Positions 1-9,444 of a stretch of 64,000 nucleotides of DNA are shown one piece after another. The translations under genes were made by a program, and so were the position numbers. Under the pieces are notes generated by a model. That model had not been told where the DNA came from. It was given only the letters and a program-made list of their open reading frames with translations, and did no database searches. Within the stretch, counting starts at the first letter, position 1. Each line of letters opens with the position of its first letter. The DNA is from JACCZX01 sp963801035 (GTDB lineage Bacteria; Pseudomonadota; Gammaproteobacteria; Burkholderiales; Burkholderiaceae_F). The DNA lies in the NCBI GenBank assembly GCA_963801035.1, contig CAWDDF010000004.1:62001-126000 (forward strand), given 5' to 3'.

Positions 1-1509
1 AAGATCGGCAATTCGGCGCTATCCGACGAAGGAACGTACAGCTTCGATAGCGGCGACCTTGTCGCAGCTCGCTTCGACTTGCTGTCGGAGCTCGACGTTG
101 TGTTCCGCAAGCGGCACGGCTTGCGCCTCAGCGCGGCTGGTTGGTACGACGCCGCCTATGACGGCACGAGCCACAGCAATCCAAACCTGCCGTTTCGCAA
201 CATCCCGAGCTACGTCAATAATCAATACAGTGACTACACGAAGCGCTTCTACCGGGGCCCTTCGGGCGAGATCCTGGACGCATTCGTTTTCAGTGGATTC
301 GATGTCGGCCCCGTGCCGGCCGCCGTCAAGGCCGGCCGCCATTCGCTGTACTGGGGTGAATCGCTGTTCCTGAACGGCAACCTGAACGGGATCGCGTATG
401 CGCAGAACCCGCTCGATCTACAAAAAGGATTCGCGACGCCGGGCGTTGAGGCCAAGGAGTTGTTCCGACCGCTGAACCAGTTGTCGGGGCAGGCGCAGGT
501 CACCGATGAGTTGTCGATTGCAGCGCAGTATTTGCTCGAGTGGGAATCGTTCCGCTATCCCGAGGGCGGCACGTATCTCGGTCCGGTGGACTTCGCATTC
601 AACGGCCCGAACCGCCAGTTCCTGCCTCAGCCTGGACTCGGTTTCGCGCAACGCGGAAACCCGGTCGAGCCTGATCAAAGCGGCGAGTGGGGTCTGTCAG
701 CGCGCTGGAGTCCCCAATGGCTCGACGGTACGGTGGGCCTTTACTACCGCAACTTCGCCGACAAGCTGCCGCAGACTTTTCTGACGCAGGTCGCGCCCGC
801 GAATAACAGCCGCTATAACCTGATCTACGCGGATAACATCGATCTGTGGGGTATCAGCTTCGCGAAGAACGTCTACGGCGTCAGCGTCGGAGCCGAGTTG
901 TCTTACCGCCAGAACACGCCGCTGAACAGCCAGCTGCTCGGTGTCTCACCGGGGCTGCCGAACGAAGGCGAGACCAAAGGGCCGCGCGGCAACACGTTGC
1001 ACGGGCTCGTCAACGGCCTCGGTCTGATTTCGCGCACGCCGGTGTTCGACACCGCGACTTACGCTGCCGAGTTGGTGTGGGCCCATTGGACCAGCGTCAA
1101 CAGCGGCGCGAATTTGTTCGCGGCAGAGGGCTTTGCGCCTTGCAAAGCGCCCTTTGTCCCTCGCGACAAATCGGATGGCTGCACAACGAAGGACTACGTG
1201 GGCATCGGCCTGGCGTTCACGCCGACGTGGTTCCAGGTGTTCCCCGGCGTCGATCTGTCGGCTCCGGTCACCTACTCGCGTGGCTTGAGTGGTAACGCGC
1301 CGACCATCTTCGGCGGCAACCAAGACAACGGCAGCTACAGCATCGGTGTGGCGGCCGACATCTTTCAAAAGTATCGCGTCGATCTGAAGTACATCGATTA
1401 CTACGGCAAATATAAAGACAACGGCACCGCGTGGACCACCGTGAACGGCTTCACGACGCTGCTGGAAGACCGCGGCTTCATCAGCCTGACACTCAAGGCC
1501 ACTTTCTAG
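1..1509 (+). CDS. DUF1302 family outer-membrane protein, 5'-truncated by window edge
   Basis: The frame is open from base 1, so the start lies upstream of the window; about 502 residues are visible. Alternating polar and aromatic strands, many Tyr/Trp/Asn/Gly and a C-terminal phenylalanine after a strand-like end (SLTLKATF) suit an outer-membrane beta-barrel. The overall pattern matches the DUF1302 family, which I recognise by sequence style only. The stop at 1507-1509 sits just before the DUF1329 gene, so the two are cotranscribed. In related bacteria this pair usually accompanies YCF48 and MMPL genes in clusters for hydrophobic substrates, as here. A porin or lipid-receptor role is inferred. 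Confidence 0.85.
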   Translation, partial: KIGNSALSDEGTYSFDSGDLVAARFDLLSELDVVFRKRHGLRLSAAGWYDAAYDGTSHSNPNLPFRNIPSYVNNQYSDYTKRFYRGPSGEILDAFVFSGFDVGPVPAAVKAGRHSLYWGESLFLNGNLNGIAYAQNPLDLQKGFATPGVEAKELFRPLNQLSGQAQVTDELSIAAQYLLEWESFRYPEGGTYLGPVDFAFNGPNRQFLPQPGLGFAQRGNPVEPDQSGEWGLSARWSPQWLDGTVGLYYRNFADKLPQTFLTQVAPANNSRYNLIYADNIDLWGISFAKNVYGVSVGAELSYRQNTPLNSQLLGVSPGLPNEGETKGPRGNTLHGLVNGLGLISRTPVFDTATYAAELVWAHWTSVNSGANLFAAEGFAPCKAPFVPRDKSDGCTTKDYVGIGLAFTPTWFQVFPGVDLSAPVTYSRGLSGNAPTIFGGNQDNGSYSIGVAADIFQKYRVDLKYIDYYGKYKDNGTAWTTVNGFTTLLEDRGFISLTLKATF

Positions 1510-1512
1510 GAC

Positions 1513-2868
1513 ATGACAATGAAACTCTCCCGCAAACTTCTGATCACCGCGCTGGCCGCGACGTTCGCCGCCAATGCGCACTCCGCGGTCACGCCCGACG
1601 AAGCCAAAGCGCTGGGCACGAACCTCACGCAGATCGGCGCCGAAAAAGCCGGCAACAAGGACGGCACGATCCCCGAATACAAAGGCGGAAACACAACCGC
1701 ACCGGCCGGCTTCAAGGCAGGTTCCGGCGTGCGACCCGATCCGTTCGCCGGCGAGAAGCCTCGGCTGGTGATCGACGGCAAGAACATGAGCCAGCATGCC
1801 GACAAGCTGACCGATGGCACCAAGGCGCTGCTGCAGAAGTTTCCGACGTTCCGCGTCGATGTCTATCCGACGCACCGGACCGTAGCGTTTCCTAAATTCG
1901 TCGGCGACAACACAGTCAAGAATGCTGTACGCGCAAAGACGACCAATGAAGGGCGCTCGCTCGAAGGAGCGCACGCCGGCTTTCCATTCCCGATGCCGAA
2001 GACCGGCTACGAGGCGATGTGGAATCACCTGGTGCGCTACAACGGCCAGAGCTACGAAGCCAAGTACCGCAACTTCAGCGTCGACTCCACCGGCCGGCCG
2101 ACGCTGTCGACCGAGGGGGTCAGCGTGCAGGACTATCCGTTCTGGGACACATCGAAGACCTCGGCCGAAACTTTTTGGCGCATCAAGATCACCTATACCA
2201 ATCCAGCACGTCGCGCCGGAGAGGCTCTGCTGATTGTCGATCCGCTCGACATCGGCACCAAAGACCGCCGCGCATGGACGTATCTGCCTGGGCAGCGCCG
2301 CGTAAAGGTGGCTCCCGATCTCGCGCACGACACGCCGCAGCCTGGAACCGCCGGCGCCACGACGTTCGACGACACCTTCATCTTCATCGGTTCGATGGAC
2401 CGGTTTGACTTCAAGCTGATTGGCAAGAAGGAAATCTACGTTCCCTACAACGCGTATGGAGCTGTCTACCAGGCCAAGCAGGACGATCTGCTGAAGCCCA
2501 ATCATCTGAACCCCGACCTGGTGCGTTGGGAGCTCCATCGCGTCTGGGTCGTCGAAGCCACGCTGCGCGAAGGCAAGCGGCACGTGTACAGCAAGCGCGT
2601 GTTCTACCTCGACGAGGACTCCTGGGCAGCGCTCGCGTCCGATCAGTACGACGCACGCGGCCAGCTGTATCGCGCCGGCTTCGCATACATGGCTCCGAGC
2701 TACGACCAGCCCGCGCCCTATTCGGACATGTTCGGCCATTACGACTTCGTCGCGCGCCTCTACTCGTTGACGGGGTTCATCGCCGAGACCGGTGGCGTGA
2801 CGTTCACCAAGCCTCTGGCCGATCGCGAGTGGACAGCGGATTCTCTGGCGGGCACTGGGATCCGGTGA
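1513..2868 (+). CDS. DUF1329 domain-containing periplasmic protein
   Basis: This is a 451-residue secreted protein. The signal peptide ends near NAHSA. A second ATG at 1519 has better spacing to the AGGA at 1508 and may be the true start. The body matches the DUF1329 family, often labelled outer-membrane lipoprotein-sorting-like because of a LolA-like fold; that is family knowledge, not seen here. Visible hallmarks are the YLPGQRRVK segment, a DDTF motif and many aromatic residues. It follows the DUF1302 gene by 3 bases, and a strong terminator follows it at 2894-2921, so the two form one transcript. A role carrying hydrophobic or lipid cargo between membranes is inferred. Confidence 0.85.
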   Translation: MTMKLSRKLLITALAATFAANAHSAVTPDEAKALGTNLTQIGAEKAGNKDGTIPEYKGGNTTAPAGFKAGSGVRPDPFAGEKPRLVIDGKNMSQHADKLTDGTKALLQKFPTFRVDVYPTHRTVAFPKFVGDNTVKNAVRAKTTNEGRSLEGAHAGFPFPMPKTGYEAMWNHLVRYNGQSYEAKYRNFSVDSTGRPTLSTEGVSVQDYPFWDTSKTSAETFWRIKITYTNPARRAGEALLIVDPLDIGTKDRRAWTYLPGQRRVKVAPDLAHDTPQPGTAGATTFDDTFIFIGSMDRFDFKLIGKKEIYVPYNAYGAVYQAKQDDLLKPNHLNPDLVRWELHRVWVVEATLREGKRHVYSKRVFYLDEDSWAALASDQYDARGQLYRAGFAYMAPSYDQPAPYSDMFGHYDFVARLYSLTGFIAETGGVTFTKPLADREWTADSLAGTGIR

Positions 2869-2893
2869 TCCTTCGAACCTGAGTATCGAAATC

Positions 2894-2921
2894 AAGAGCC
2901 TCGAAAGAGGCTCTTTTTTTT
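2894..2921 (+). terminator. Rho-independent terminator after DUF1302-DUF1329
   Basis: A perfect 9-bp stem (AAGAGCCTC / GAGGCTCTT) closes a GAAA tetraloop and runs directly into a T tract of about eight bases. It lies 26 bases after the DUF1329 stop and ends the first transcript of the envelope module. Confidence 0.93.
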
Positions 2922-2944
2922 GTCGTCTAACGGTGCCGGCAACT

Positions 2945-2962
2945 CCCCCCGACCGAGGGGGG
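2945..2962. promoter_or_regulatory. C6-N6-G6 palindrome, candidate operator upstream of the YCF48 gene
   Basis: Six C, the hexamer GACCGA and six G form an 18-base palindrome, 105 bases before the YCF48 start and just after the preceding terminator. Read on the reverse strand it contains CCCCTCGG, as do the similar palindromes at 17219-17237 and 20196-20215. I infer a shared operator, possibly for the MalT-like LuxR protein encoded at 17315-19987. Confidence 0.5.
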
Positions 2963-3067
2963 TGCCGCGCGTCCGGTCCAACGCCAAAATCTGCTCCGCA
3001 ATTTCGCAACCCGCTAGTCGAACCTCACTCAGTCAACTCGCAACTCGACATCAGGATCCCTCGGCAA

Positions 3068-4129
3068 ATGCTCAAGAGCTTATTCGCATTGGGAATCGCA
3101 GCGACCGTCAGCATGACGGCCACGGCCGCGCCCGACTCGGGCACGCGCGATATGCTCGACACGCCCGCCGTCAAGAGTCCGCTTGCAGCGCGCGCGCTTG
3201 TCAACGGTCTCGCGATCGCGGGCACGCGCATCGTTGCAGTTGGACAGCGCGGACATGTGCTGCTGTCCGATGACGCCGGCAAAAGCTGGCAGCAGGCGGA
3301 TGTACCGGTGAGTTCGGATCTGGTCGCAGTGGCGTTCCCGAGCGCTAATACCGGCTGGGCTGTTGGACACGATGGCGTCGTGCTGCACTCGACCAACGCA
3401 GGCGGCCGGTGGACACGTCAGCTCGACGGCCATCGCGCAGGCAGCGTAATGGTGGATTACTACTCGCGTGACGCGACCGGCGGCGATTCCAAGCGCGCTG
3501 TGTTGTTGGAAGAAGCGAAGCGCTTCGCCGCGCAGGGTGCCGAGAATCCATTCCTTGATGTTTGGTTCGAGAACGAAACGACGGGCTTCGTCGTCGGTGC
3601 ATTCGGCCTCATCCTGCGGACGACCGACGGCGGCGCTAATTGGGAACCCTGGCTGCACGCGGTCGATAACCCGAAAGCGTTTCACCTTTATTCAATTCGC
3701 AGCGTGGCAGGCGATGTCTATATCGTCGGCGAACAAGGTCTGGTGCTGAAGCTCGATCGGAAAGCTGGACACTTCCGCGCGCTTGACCTGCCATACAAAG
3801 GAACGCTCTTTGGAGTTGTCGGCAATGCACGCGCAGTAATCGTGTATGGCCTGCGTGGCACCGTCTTGCGCAGCATCGACGGCGGACGCAGCTGGCAACC
3901 AGTCGACACCGGTCTGCAGGTCGGACTGACGTCCGGCACCGTCGACCATGACGGCCGCATCATCATCGCGAGCCAGGCAGGTCACGTCCTCGCAAGCCGC
4001 GACGATGGCGCGAGCTTCAAACCAGTCCAGATCGAGCGCCCAATACCGGCTGCAGCGGTGATCAGCGCCGCCAAGGATTCACTCGTCGTCGGCGGCCCGC
4101 GCGGCGTCCATTCGCAGTCGCTGAAATAG
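3068..4129 (+). CDS. YCF48-like beta-propeller protein, periplasmic
   Basis: The 353-residue product begins MLKSLFALG and has a signal peptide ending at TATAA, which favours the ATG at 3068 over upstream in-frame starts. Four Asp-box/BNR-like turns are visible (SDDAGKSW, TTDGGANW, SIDGGRSW, SRDDGASF), as in the YCF48/Hcf136 photosystem-II assembly factor family. Non-photosynthetic bacteria carry such proteins next to MMPL transporters. The MMPL gene starts 10 bases downstream, so the two are one operon separate from DUF1302-DUF1329. The function is probably a periplasmic accessory or assembly factor for the transporter; this is inferred. Confidence 0.85.
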   Translation: MLKSLFALGIAATVSMTATAAPDSGTRDMLDTPAVKSPLAARALVNGLAIAGTRIVAVGQRGHVLLSDDAGKSWQQADVPVSSDLVAVAFPSANTGWAVGHDGVVLHSTNAGGRWTRQLDGHRAGSVMVDYYSRDATGGDSKRAVLLEEAKRFAAQGAENPFLDVWFENETTGFVVGAFGLILRTTDGGANWEPWLHAVDNPKAFHLYSIRSVAGDVYIVGEQGLVLKLDRKAGHFRALDLPYKGTLFGVVGNARAVIVYGLRGTVLRSIDGGRSWQPVDTGLQVGLTSGTVDHDGRIIIASQAGHVLASRDDGASFKPVQIERPIPAAAVISAAKDSLVVGGPRGVHSQSLK

Positions 4130-4139
4130 AGTCGAGAAA

Positions 4140-6639
4140 ATGCACGCACCCGTTCCTGCCGATCTACCCATAGCGAACACGCACGAGCACTTTGATCCGA
4201 ACGCCGGCTCGCGCCTTGAGCGGCTCGTATTCAATAACCGGCGCGCGGTGATCGTTGCCTGCGCGCTGCTGACGCTGCTGCTTGGCGCTGTTGCAGCGAT
4301 CAAGCTTTCGCTTGGCGCGAGCTTCGAAAAGATGATTCCCCAGAGTCATCCGTATATCCAGAACTACCTCGAGCACCGCACTGACCTGCGCGCGCTTGGC
4401 AATTCACTGCGCATCGTTGTCGAAAACACGCAGGGCGATATCTACGATCCGAAGTACCTGAACACGCTGAAGCAGATCAACGATGAACTGTTTCTGACGC
4501 CGGGTGTTGATCGCGCGTGGGTGAAGTCGTTATGGGCGCCGGGAGTGCGCTGGACCGAGGTGACCGAGGAGGGCTTCCGCGGCGGCCCGGTGATGCCGGA
4601 CAACTATGACGGCTCGCCGAAATCGACCGAGCAGTTACGCGCGAATATCGCGCGCTCAGGCCTGGTCGGAAATCTGGTCGGCAACAACTTCAAGTCGAGC
4701 ATGATCGTCGTGCCGCTGCTCGACCAGGCGAGCGACCAGCGCATCGACTATCGCGCATTGTCGGACAGCATCGAGGCCATCCGCGCCAAGTACGAAAGTG
4801 CAAGCCAGGCTGGCGAGCAGCCGGCGATTCGCATCCACGCGATCGGTTTTGCCAAGCTGGTCGGTGATTTGATCGACGGCCTGTTTCAAGTTGCGCTTTA
4901 CTTCGGCGATTGCCGCGCTGATCGCCGCGATCATCATTTACTTCTATACGCGCTGCATTCGCAGCACCGCGCTGGTGATCGCATGTTCGCTGGTCGCTGT
5001 GGTGTGGCAGCTCGGCCTCGTTGCCGCGTTCGGGTTCGAGCTCGATCCGTATTCGATCCTGGTGCCGTTCCTGGTCTTCGCGATCGGCGTTTCGCACGGC
5101 GCGCAGAAGATGAACGGCATCATGCAGGACATCGGCCGTGGCGCGCATCGACTGGTTGCCGCGCGTCTCACGTTCCGCCGGTTATTCCTCGCCGGTCTGA
5201 CCGCGCTGCTCGCCGACGCAGTCGGCTTCGCGGTGCTGATGGTGATCGATATCCCGGTGATCAAGGATCTCGCGCTGACCGCCAGCATTGGCGTAGCCGT
5301 GCTGATTCTGACCAACCTGATCCTGTTGCCGGTGCTGCTGTCGTACGTCGGCGTAAGCGAGAAGGCAGCGCAGCGCAGTTTGCGCGCGGATAGCGATGCA
5401 ATGCGCGGCAAAGGCTTCAACAAAGTTTGGCTGTGGCTCGAGCGTTTTGTCGAACGCCGCTGGGCGGTGGGCGCAATTGCGGCGGCGACCGTGCTCGCGG
5501 TGATTGGATTCGTCATCAGCCTGAATCTAAAAATCGGCGATCTCGACCCGGGTGCACCCGAGCTGCGTCCGGACTCGCGCTACAACCGCGACAATGCCTA
5601 CGTCACCGCCAATTACTCTCTGTCGAGCGACCAGTTCGCGGTCATCGTCAAGACTGAAAAAGAAGGTTGCCTGAAGTACGCAACACTGATCGAGGCGGAT
5701 CGACTGACCTGGGCGCTGCAGCAGGTGCCGGGCGTGCAGACGACGGTGGCGCTGACCAATGCCGTGCGTCAAATTACCGCCGGTACTTACGAAGGCAGTC
5801 CAAAGTGGCTGACGATCGCGCGCAATCAGGACGTGCTGAACTACGGCGCGCAGCAGGCGAGCGTCAACAACCCTGATCTGTTCAACACCGAATGCTCGGT
5901 GATGCCGGTGATCGCGTATTTGTCAGATCACCGTGCCGAAACGCTCGACCGTGTTGTCAAAGCGAGTGAAGAATTCGCCGCCGACCACAGCACGCCAGAT
6001 CGCAAGTTCCTGCTCGCCGCAGGCAGCGCAGGCATCGAGGCGGCCACCAACATCGTCGTCAGGAAAGCATGGATCCAGATGCTGATCCTGGTCTACGCCG
6101 CAGTCATCGTGCTGTGCTTCATCACATTCCGCAGCTGGCGCGCGGTCGTCGTCGCCGTCGTTCCGCTGGTCATCACGTCGATTCTGTGCGAGGCGTTGAT
6201 GGTGGCATTAGGCATCGGCGTCAAGGTAGCCACGTTGCCGGTGATCGCGCTCGGTGTCGGAATCGGCATCGACTACGCGCTTTATCTGTTGTCGGTGCAG
6301 CTTGCGCAGCAGCGGCTCGGCGTATCGCTGGCCGAGGCCTACCGGCGCACGCTGCAATTCACCGGCAAGGTCGTGGTGTTGGTGGGCGTCACACTAGCGG
6401 CAGGCGTCATCACATGGGCGCTGTCACCGATCAAGTTCCAGGCCGACATGGGCATCCTGCTCGCATTCATGTTCATCTGGAACATGATCGGCGCCATCGT
6501 GCTGATTCCGGCGCTATCGCACTTCTTACTGCCCTCGGGCAGTCACGCGCAGGTGCGCCGACGCAGCAAGCACGGCTCGTCGGCCCATAGTGACGAAGAC
6601 GATCATCTTGCGCGCGCTGATTACGGACACGCCATTTAG
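4140..6639 (+). CDS. MMPL/RND family transporter (frameshifted)
   Basis: The reconstructed product has about 832 residues with RND topology: an N-terminal membrane helix, a large periplasmic loop, a helix bundle, then a second periplasmic loop and bundle. Frame changes at about 4904: the first frame runs to LIDGLFQVALYF and the second continues AIAALIAAIII. Dropping one G of the GG restores the reading. The hydrophobic bundles contain the typical FAIGVSHGAQKMN and ALGVGIGIDYALYL segments. Proteins of this type (hydrophobe/lipid exporters, superfamily TIGR03480/PF03176-like) move hydrophobic substrates using proton motive force. It lies directly behind the YCF48 gene and is the likely engine of the module. 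The frameshift is most likely a sequencing error. Confidence 0.88.
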
Positions 6640-6692
6640 CACGCGCGCTTGCGTACCTACCGGTAGTGCTTGCCTCTCGACTCGACAGCCGG

Positions 6693-7988
6693 TCAGCGCG
6701 TAGGCGTCACCCGCCAAACAGTGTTGGATAGATCGTCTGCGACGATCACTGCGCCCTTCGGGTCCACCGTCACGCCGACCGGGCGCCCCATGGTCTTGCC
6801 GTCGGCCTGGAAACCAGTGACGAAATCGACCGGCGCGCCGCTCGGGCGGCCGTTGCGGAACGGCACAAAAATCACCTTGTAGCCCACCGGCTCTTCGCGG
6901 TTCCAGCTGCCGTGCATGCCAACGAAGGCGCCGTCGCTGAAGGGACCGTCACCACCGGGCTTCGCAAACGCAAGCCCTAGCGGCGCTGAATGCGATTGCA
7001 ACGCGTAGTCCGGCCGTACCGTCGCCTGTACCTTCTGCGCGTCGTGGGGGCGTACGCGAGGGTCGACGTTTGGGCCCCAGTACGCGTACGGCCAGCCGTA
7101 GAACGCGCCTTCGCGCACCGACGTCAGATAGTCCGGCACTAAGTCAGGGCCGAGCTCATCCCGCTCGTTCACCACCGCCCAGAGCTGACTACCGCCCGGC
7201 TCGAAGGCAAGCGCGGTGGGGTTGCGGAGCCCGGTTGCGAATTGCCGCGAGAGGCCACTGTTGGCGTCCACCTGCCACACCACTGCCCGGTCTTCCTCCA
7301 CGGCCATTCCGCGCTCGCCGACGTTGCTGTTGGAACCGATCCCCACGTACAGGAAGCGACCGTCGGCGTCCGCCGCGAGCGCCTTGGTCCAATGATGGTT
7401 AATCGCCGACGGCAGCGGCGTCACTGTCACCGGCGCCGACGCGGCCCGCGTCTGTCCCGGCACGTAGTCGAATCGCACCAGCGCATCCTGGTTTGCCACG
7501 TAGAGCCGATTGTCGATCAGAGCCAGGCCGTAGGGCGCGTTCAGATTCTCCGCGTAGATCCAGCGGCCCTCATAGTTACCATCACCATCCGCGTCGCGCA
7601 GCAGTGTCAGTCGGTCGCCACTCTCGACGGATGATGTGCCGAGTGACTTGATGAAGCCGGCGATATAGTCCTTCGGCGTCAGTACCGGCGCGCCTCCACC
7701 TTTGCCTTCGGCCACCAGGATGTCACCGTTCGGCAGCACCAGAGTCTGGCGCGGGATCTGCAGCTCTGTTGCGATGGCCGTGATGGTCCAACCCTGCGGC
7801 ACGATCGGGCGGCGATCGCCCCAAGGCGCTGGGTCGGCGATATTCATGCTCGGCAGCAGCCCGCGCTGCGGCGGTGGCAGCTTGGGGTCAACGCCGTACT
7901 GTTCGCCATTGTTGTCGCCCATGGCAACGAGCGATAGGGTTGCTGCAATGACAACAACCACGGCGCTGGCAATGGCCGTCTTATTCAC
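6693..7988 (-). CDS. PQQ-dependent sugar/sorbosone dehydrogenase-like protein
   Basis: The start is taken as the GTG at 7988, whose bases overlap the TGA of the upstream DUF2231 gene (GTGA). The product has 431 residues and begins with a membrane anchor or signal helix (ASAVVVVIAATLSL). Family marks are the propeller-type GLRNPTALAFEPG, AFYGWPYAYWG and a MHGSWNREEPVGYK segment near the end, as in L-sorbosone dehydrogenase/glucose dehydrogenase-like six-bladed propellers. It probably oxidises a sugar or aldehyde in the periplasm with PQQ and feeds electrons to the respiratory chain. The substrate is unknown. It is translationally coupled to a membrane protein that may anchor it. Confidence 0.82.
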   Translation of the reverse strand: MNKTAIASAVVVVIAATLSLVAMGDNNGEQYGVDPKLPPPQRGLLPSMNIADPAPWGDRRPIVPQGWTITAIATELQIPRQTLVLPNGDILVAEGKGGGAPVLTPKDYIAGFIKSLGTSSVESGDRLTLLRDADGDGNYEGRWIYAENLNAPYGLALIDNRLYVANQDALVRFDYVPGQTRAASAPVTVTPLPSAINHHWTKALAADADGRFLYVGIGSNSNVGERGMAVEEDRAVVWQVDANSGLSRQFATGLRNPTALAFEPGGSQLWAVVNERDELGPDLVPDYLTSVREGAFYGWPYAYWGPNVDPRVRPHDAQKVQATVRPDYALQSHSAPLGLAFAKPGGDGPFSDGAFVGMHGSWNREEPVGYKVIFVPFRNGRPSGAPVDFVTGFQADGKTMGRPVGVTVDPKGAVIVADDLSNTVWRVTPTR

Positions 7989-8368
7989 ACCGTTCTCCGC
8001 GGAATGCTCGCAAGTCCGATCACGCTGGCTGCCGCCATTAGCAACAGCACGACGACCGACAGCACCAGGCCGTCCGGCATCGCTGCCCACGCATCTCTGG
8101 CGTGGACTAATGCGTTGACAAAGCCGAGCAGGAAGCTCGTTAACAGCAGCACCAGATAAAGAGCGCTGCGGCGATGGCGTGTAGCGCTCGAGCGAAGGAC
8201 ATCTACCGTCGCCCACAGCAGCGCGATGCCGGCGAAGACCAGCCCACCGGCGATCAGCCACGAGGCGAAGTTAGTCCACTGAACCTCGTAGCTTTCTGCA
8301 TATGCCCAATCGCTGAGCAATGCGCCAAGGAACAGCGGTAGTGTCGAAAACGCAAGAACAGCGTGCAT
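7985..8368 (-). CDS. DUF2231-like membrane protein
   Basis: This is a 127-residue protein with four predicted membrane helices. The N-terminal LPLFLGALLSDWAY and a conserved-looking WTNFASWLIAGGL segment match DUF2231 small membrane proteins, which are often found with heme- or PQQ-dependent periplasmic enzymes. Its stop overlaps the GTG start of the sorbosone-dehydrogenase-like gene by one base step (GTGA), so the two are translationally coupled. It is plausibly a membrane partner of that dehydrogenase. I have no direct evidence for cofactor binding. Confidence 0.7.
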   Translation of the reverse strand: MHAVLAFSTLPLFLGALLSDWAYAESYEVQWTNFASWLIAGGLVFAGIALLWATVDVLRSSATRHRRSALYLVLLLTSFLLGFVNALVHARDAWAAMPDGLVLSVVVLLLMAAASVIGLASIPRRTV

Positions 8369-8425
8369 GCACGGAACGGGGCAAACCTCCGTGCCTGCCT
8401 CACGGCGCTCATTCAGCGTGTGCAG

Positions 8426-9413
8426 TCACTCCGGCTTGAAGTTGATCGCCTTCAGCATCGCACCGACGCGTTCGTAGTCGGCGCGTAAGTGACTTTGACA
8501 TTTCGTCTGAGGTGCGCGGCTGGCCGACTTCGAAACCGATGTCTTTCAGCCGCTCACGTAGCTGCGGCTGCGTCAGTACTTTCAGAGTCGCGTCGCGCAG
8601 TCGCGCCTGCGCTAAAGCAGGAGCATCGGGTGTTGTCCAAAGGCCCATCCATGCCACCGCTTCGAGCTGCGGATAGCCGAGCTCGGTGAAGGTCGGGACA
8701 TCAGGCAGCGCTGGTATGCGTGCCGGGCTGCTCACCGCAAAAGCCTTGATCTTGCCGCTCTTGATCAATGGCAGAGAGGTTGCCATCCCGTCGAACATCA
8801 GTTGGACGTGACCGCCCATCACGTCAGCGAGCGCCGGCGTCGAGCCCTTGTAACCGACGTGCGTCATGTCGATGCCTGCGGCCTGGTTCAGCTGCAGACC
8901 CATGATGTGCGACAGCGTGCCGGGTGTATAGGACGCGTAGTTCACCTTGCCTGGTTTTGCTTTGACGTAGGCGACCACCTCGCTCAATGTCTTTGCGGGC
9001 AGCGACGATGTGCCGACCATCACCAGACCGCTACGAGCCAGTTCGGCCAACGGCTTGATCTCCTTGCCCATGTCGATGCGCAGCTTGACGATATGCGGAA
9101 TTTCGCTGACCAGTGAATTCACGCCCACCAGAACCGTGTATCCGTCGCGGGGTGCTTGAAGAAGGTCAGTCACTGCGATTGCGCCTGCCGCACCAGGCTT
9201 GGGCTCGACGATGACGGGTTGTCCTAATTCCTTGGCGAGCGCATCGGCCAGCAATCGTGCAACGATATCCGCGGTGCCACCTGCGGTGCCGGCGGCGATG
9301 ATGCGAACAGGTTTGGTCGGCCATGGTTGCGCGGCCGCTGGAGTGCAGATGAGAAACACCGCGCAGGCGAGCAGCGCGAAGCGCAGGGTGTGCTTCATGA
9401 CTCGACTAAGCAT
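8426..9413 (-). CDS. Bug/TctC family substrate-binding protein (frameshifted near C-terminus)
   Basis: A signal peptide (ending TPAAAQ) precedes the typical Bug opening PWPTKPVRIIA, then GTADIVARLL and GYTVLVGVNS, as in tripartite tricarboxylate transporter binding proteins of Burkholderiales. A frameshift at about 8490 changes the end: the open frame runs on to 8409, but the other frame gives the normal terminus RADYERVGAMLKAINFKPE with a TGA at 8426-8428. Reconstructed length is about 328 residues, normal for the family. ATG 9398 is an alternative start. It is the last gene of the catabolic operon and probably binds the carboxylate substrate. No TctAB membrane genes are in the window. Confidence 0.87.
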
Positions 9414-9444
9414 CGATCCGCGAGTCTCTCAAACAACTCGTCGG

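Noticed and set aside
946..3009. 687-codon open frame on the minus strand
   Set aside because: Shadow of the DUF1302/DUF1329 genes in GC-rich DNA; composition Arg/Ala/Val-rich, no family likeness, and it crosses the terminator at 2894.
4904..4905. Programmed frameshifting in the MMPL gene
   Set aside because: No slippery heptamer or pseudoknot seen, and the same kind of one-base break recurs in many unrelated genes.
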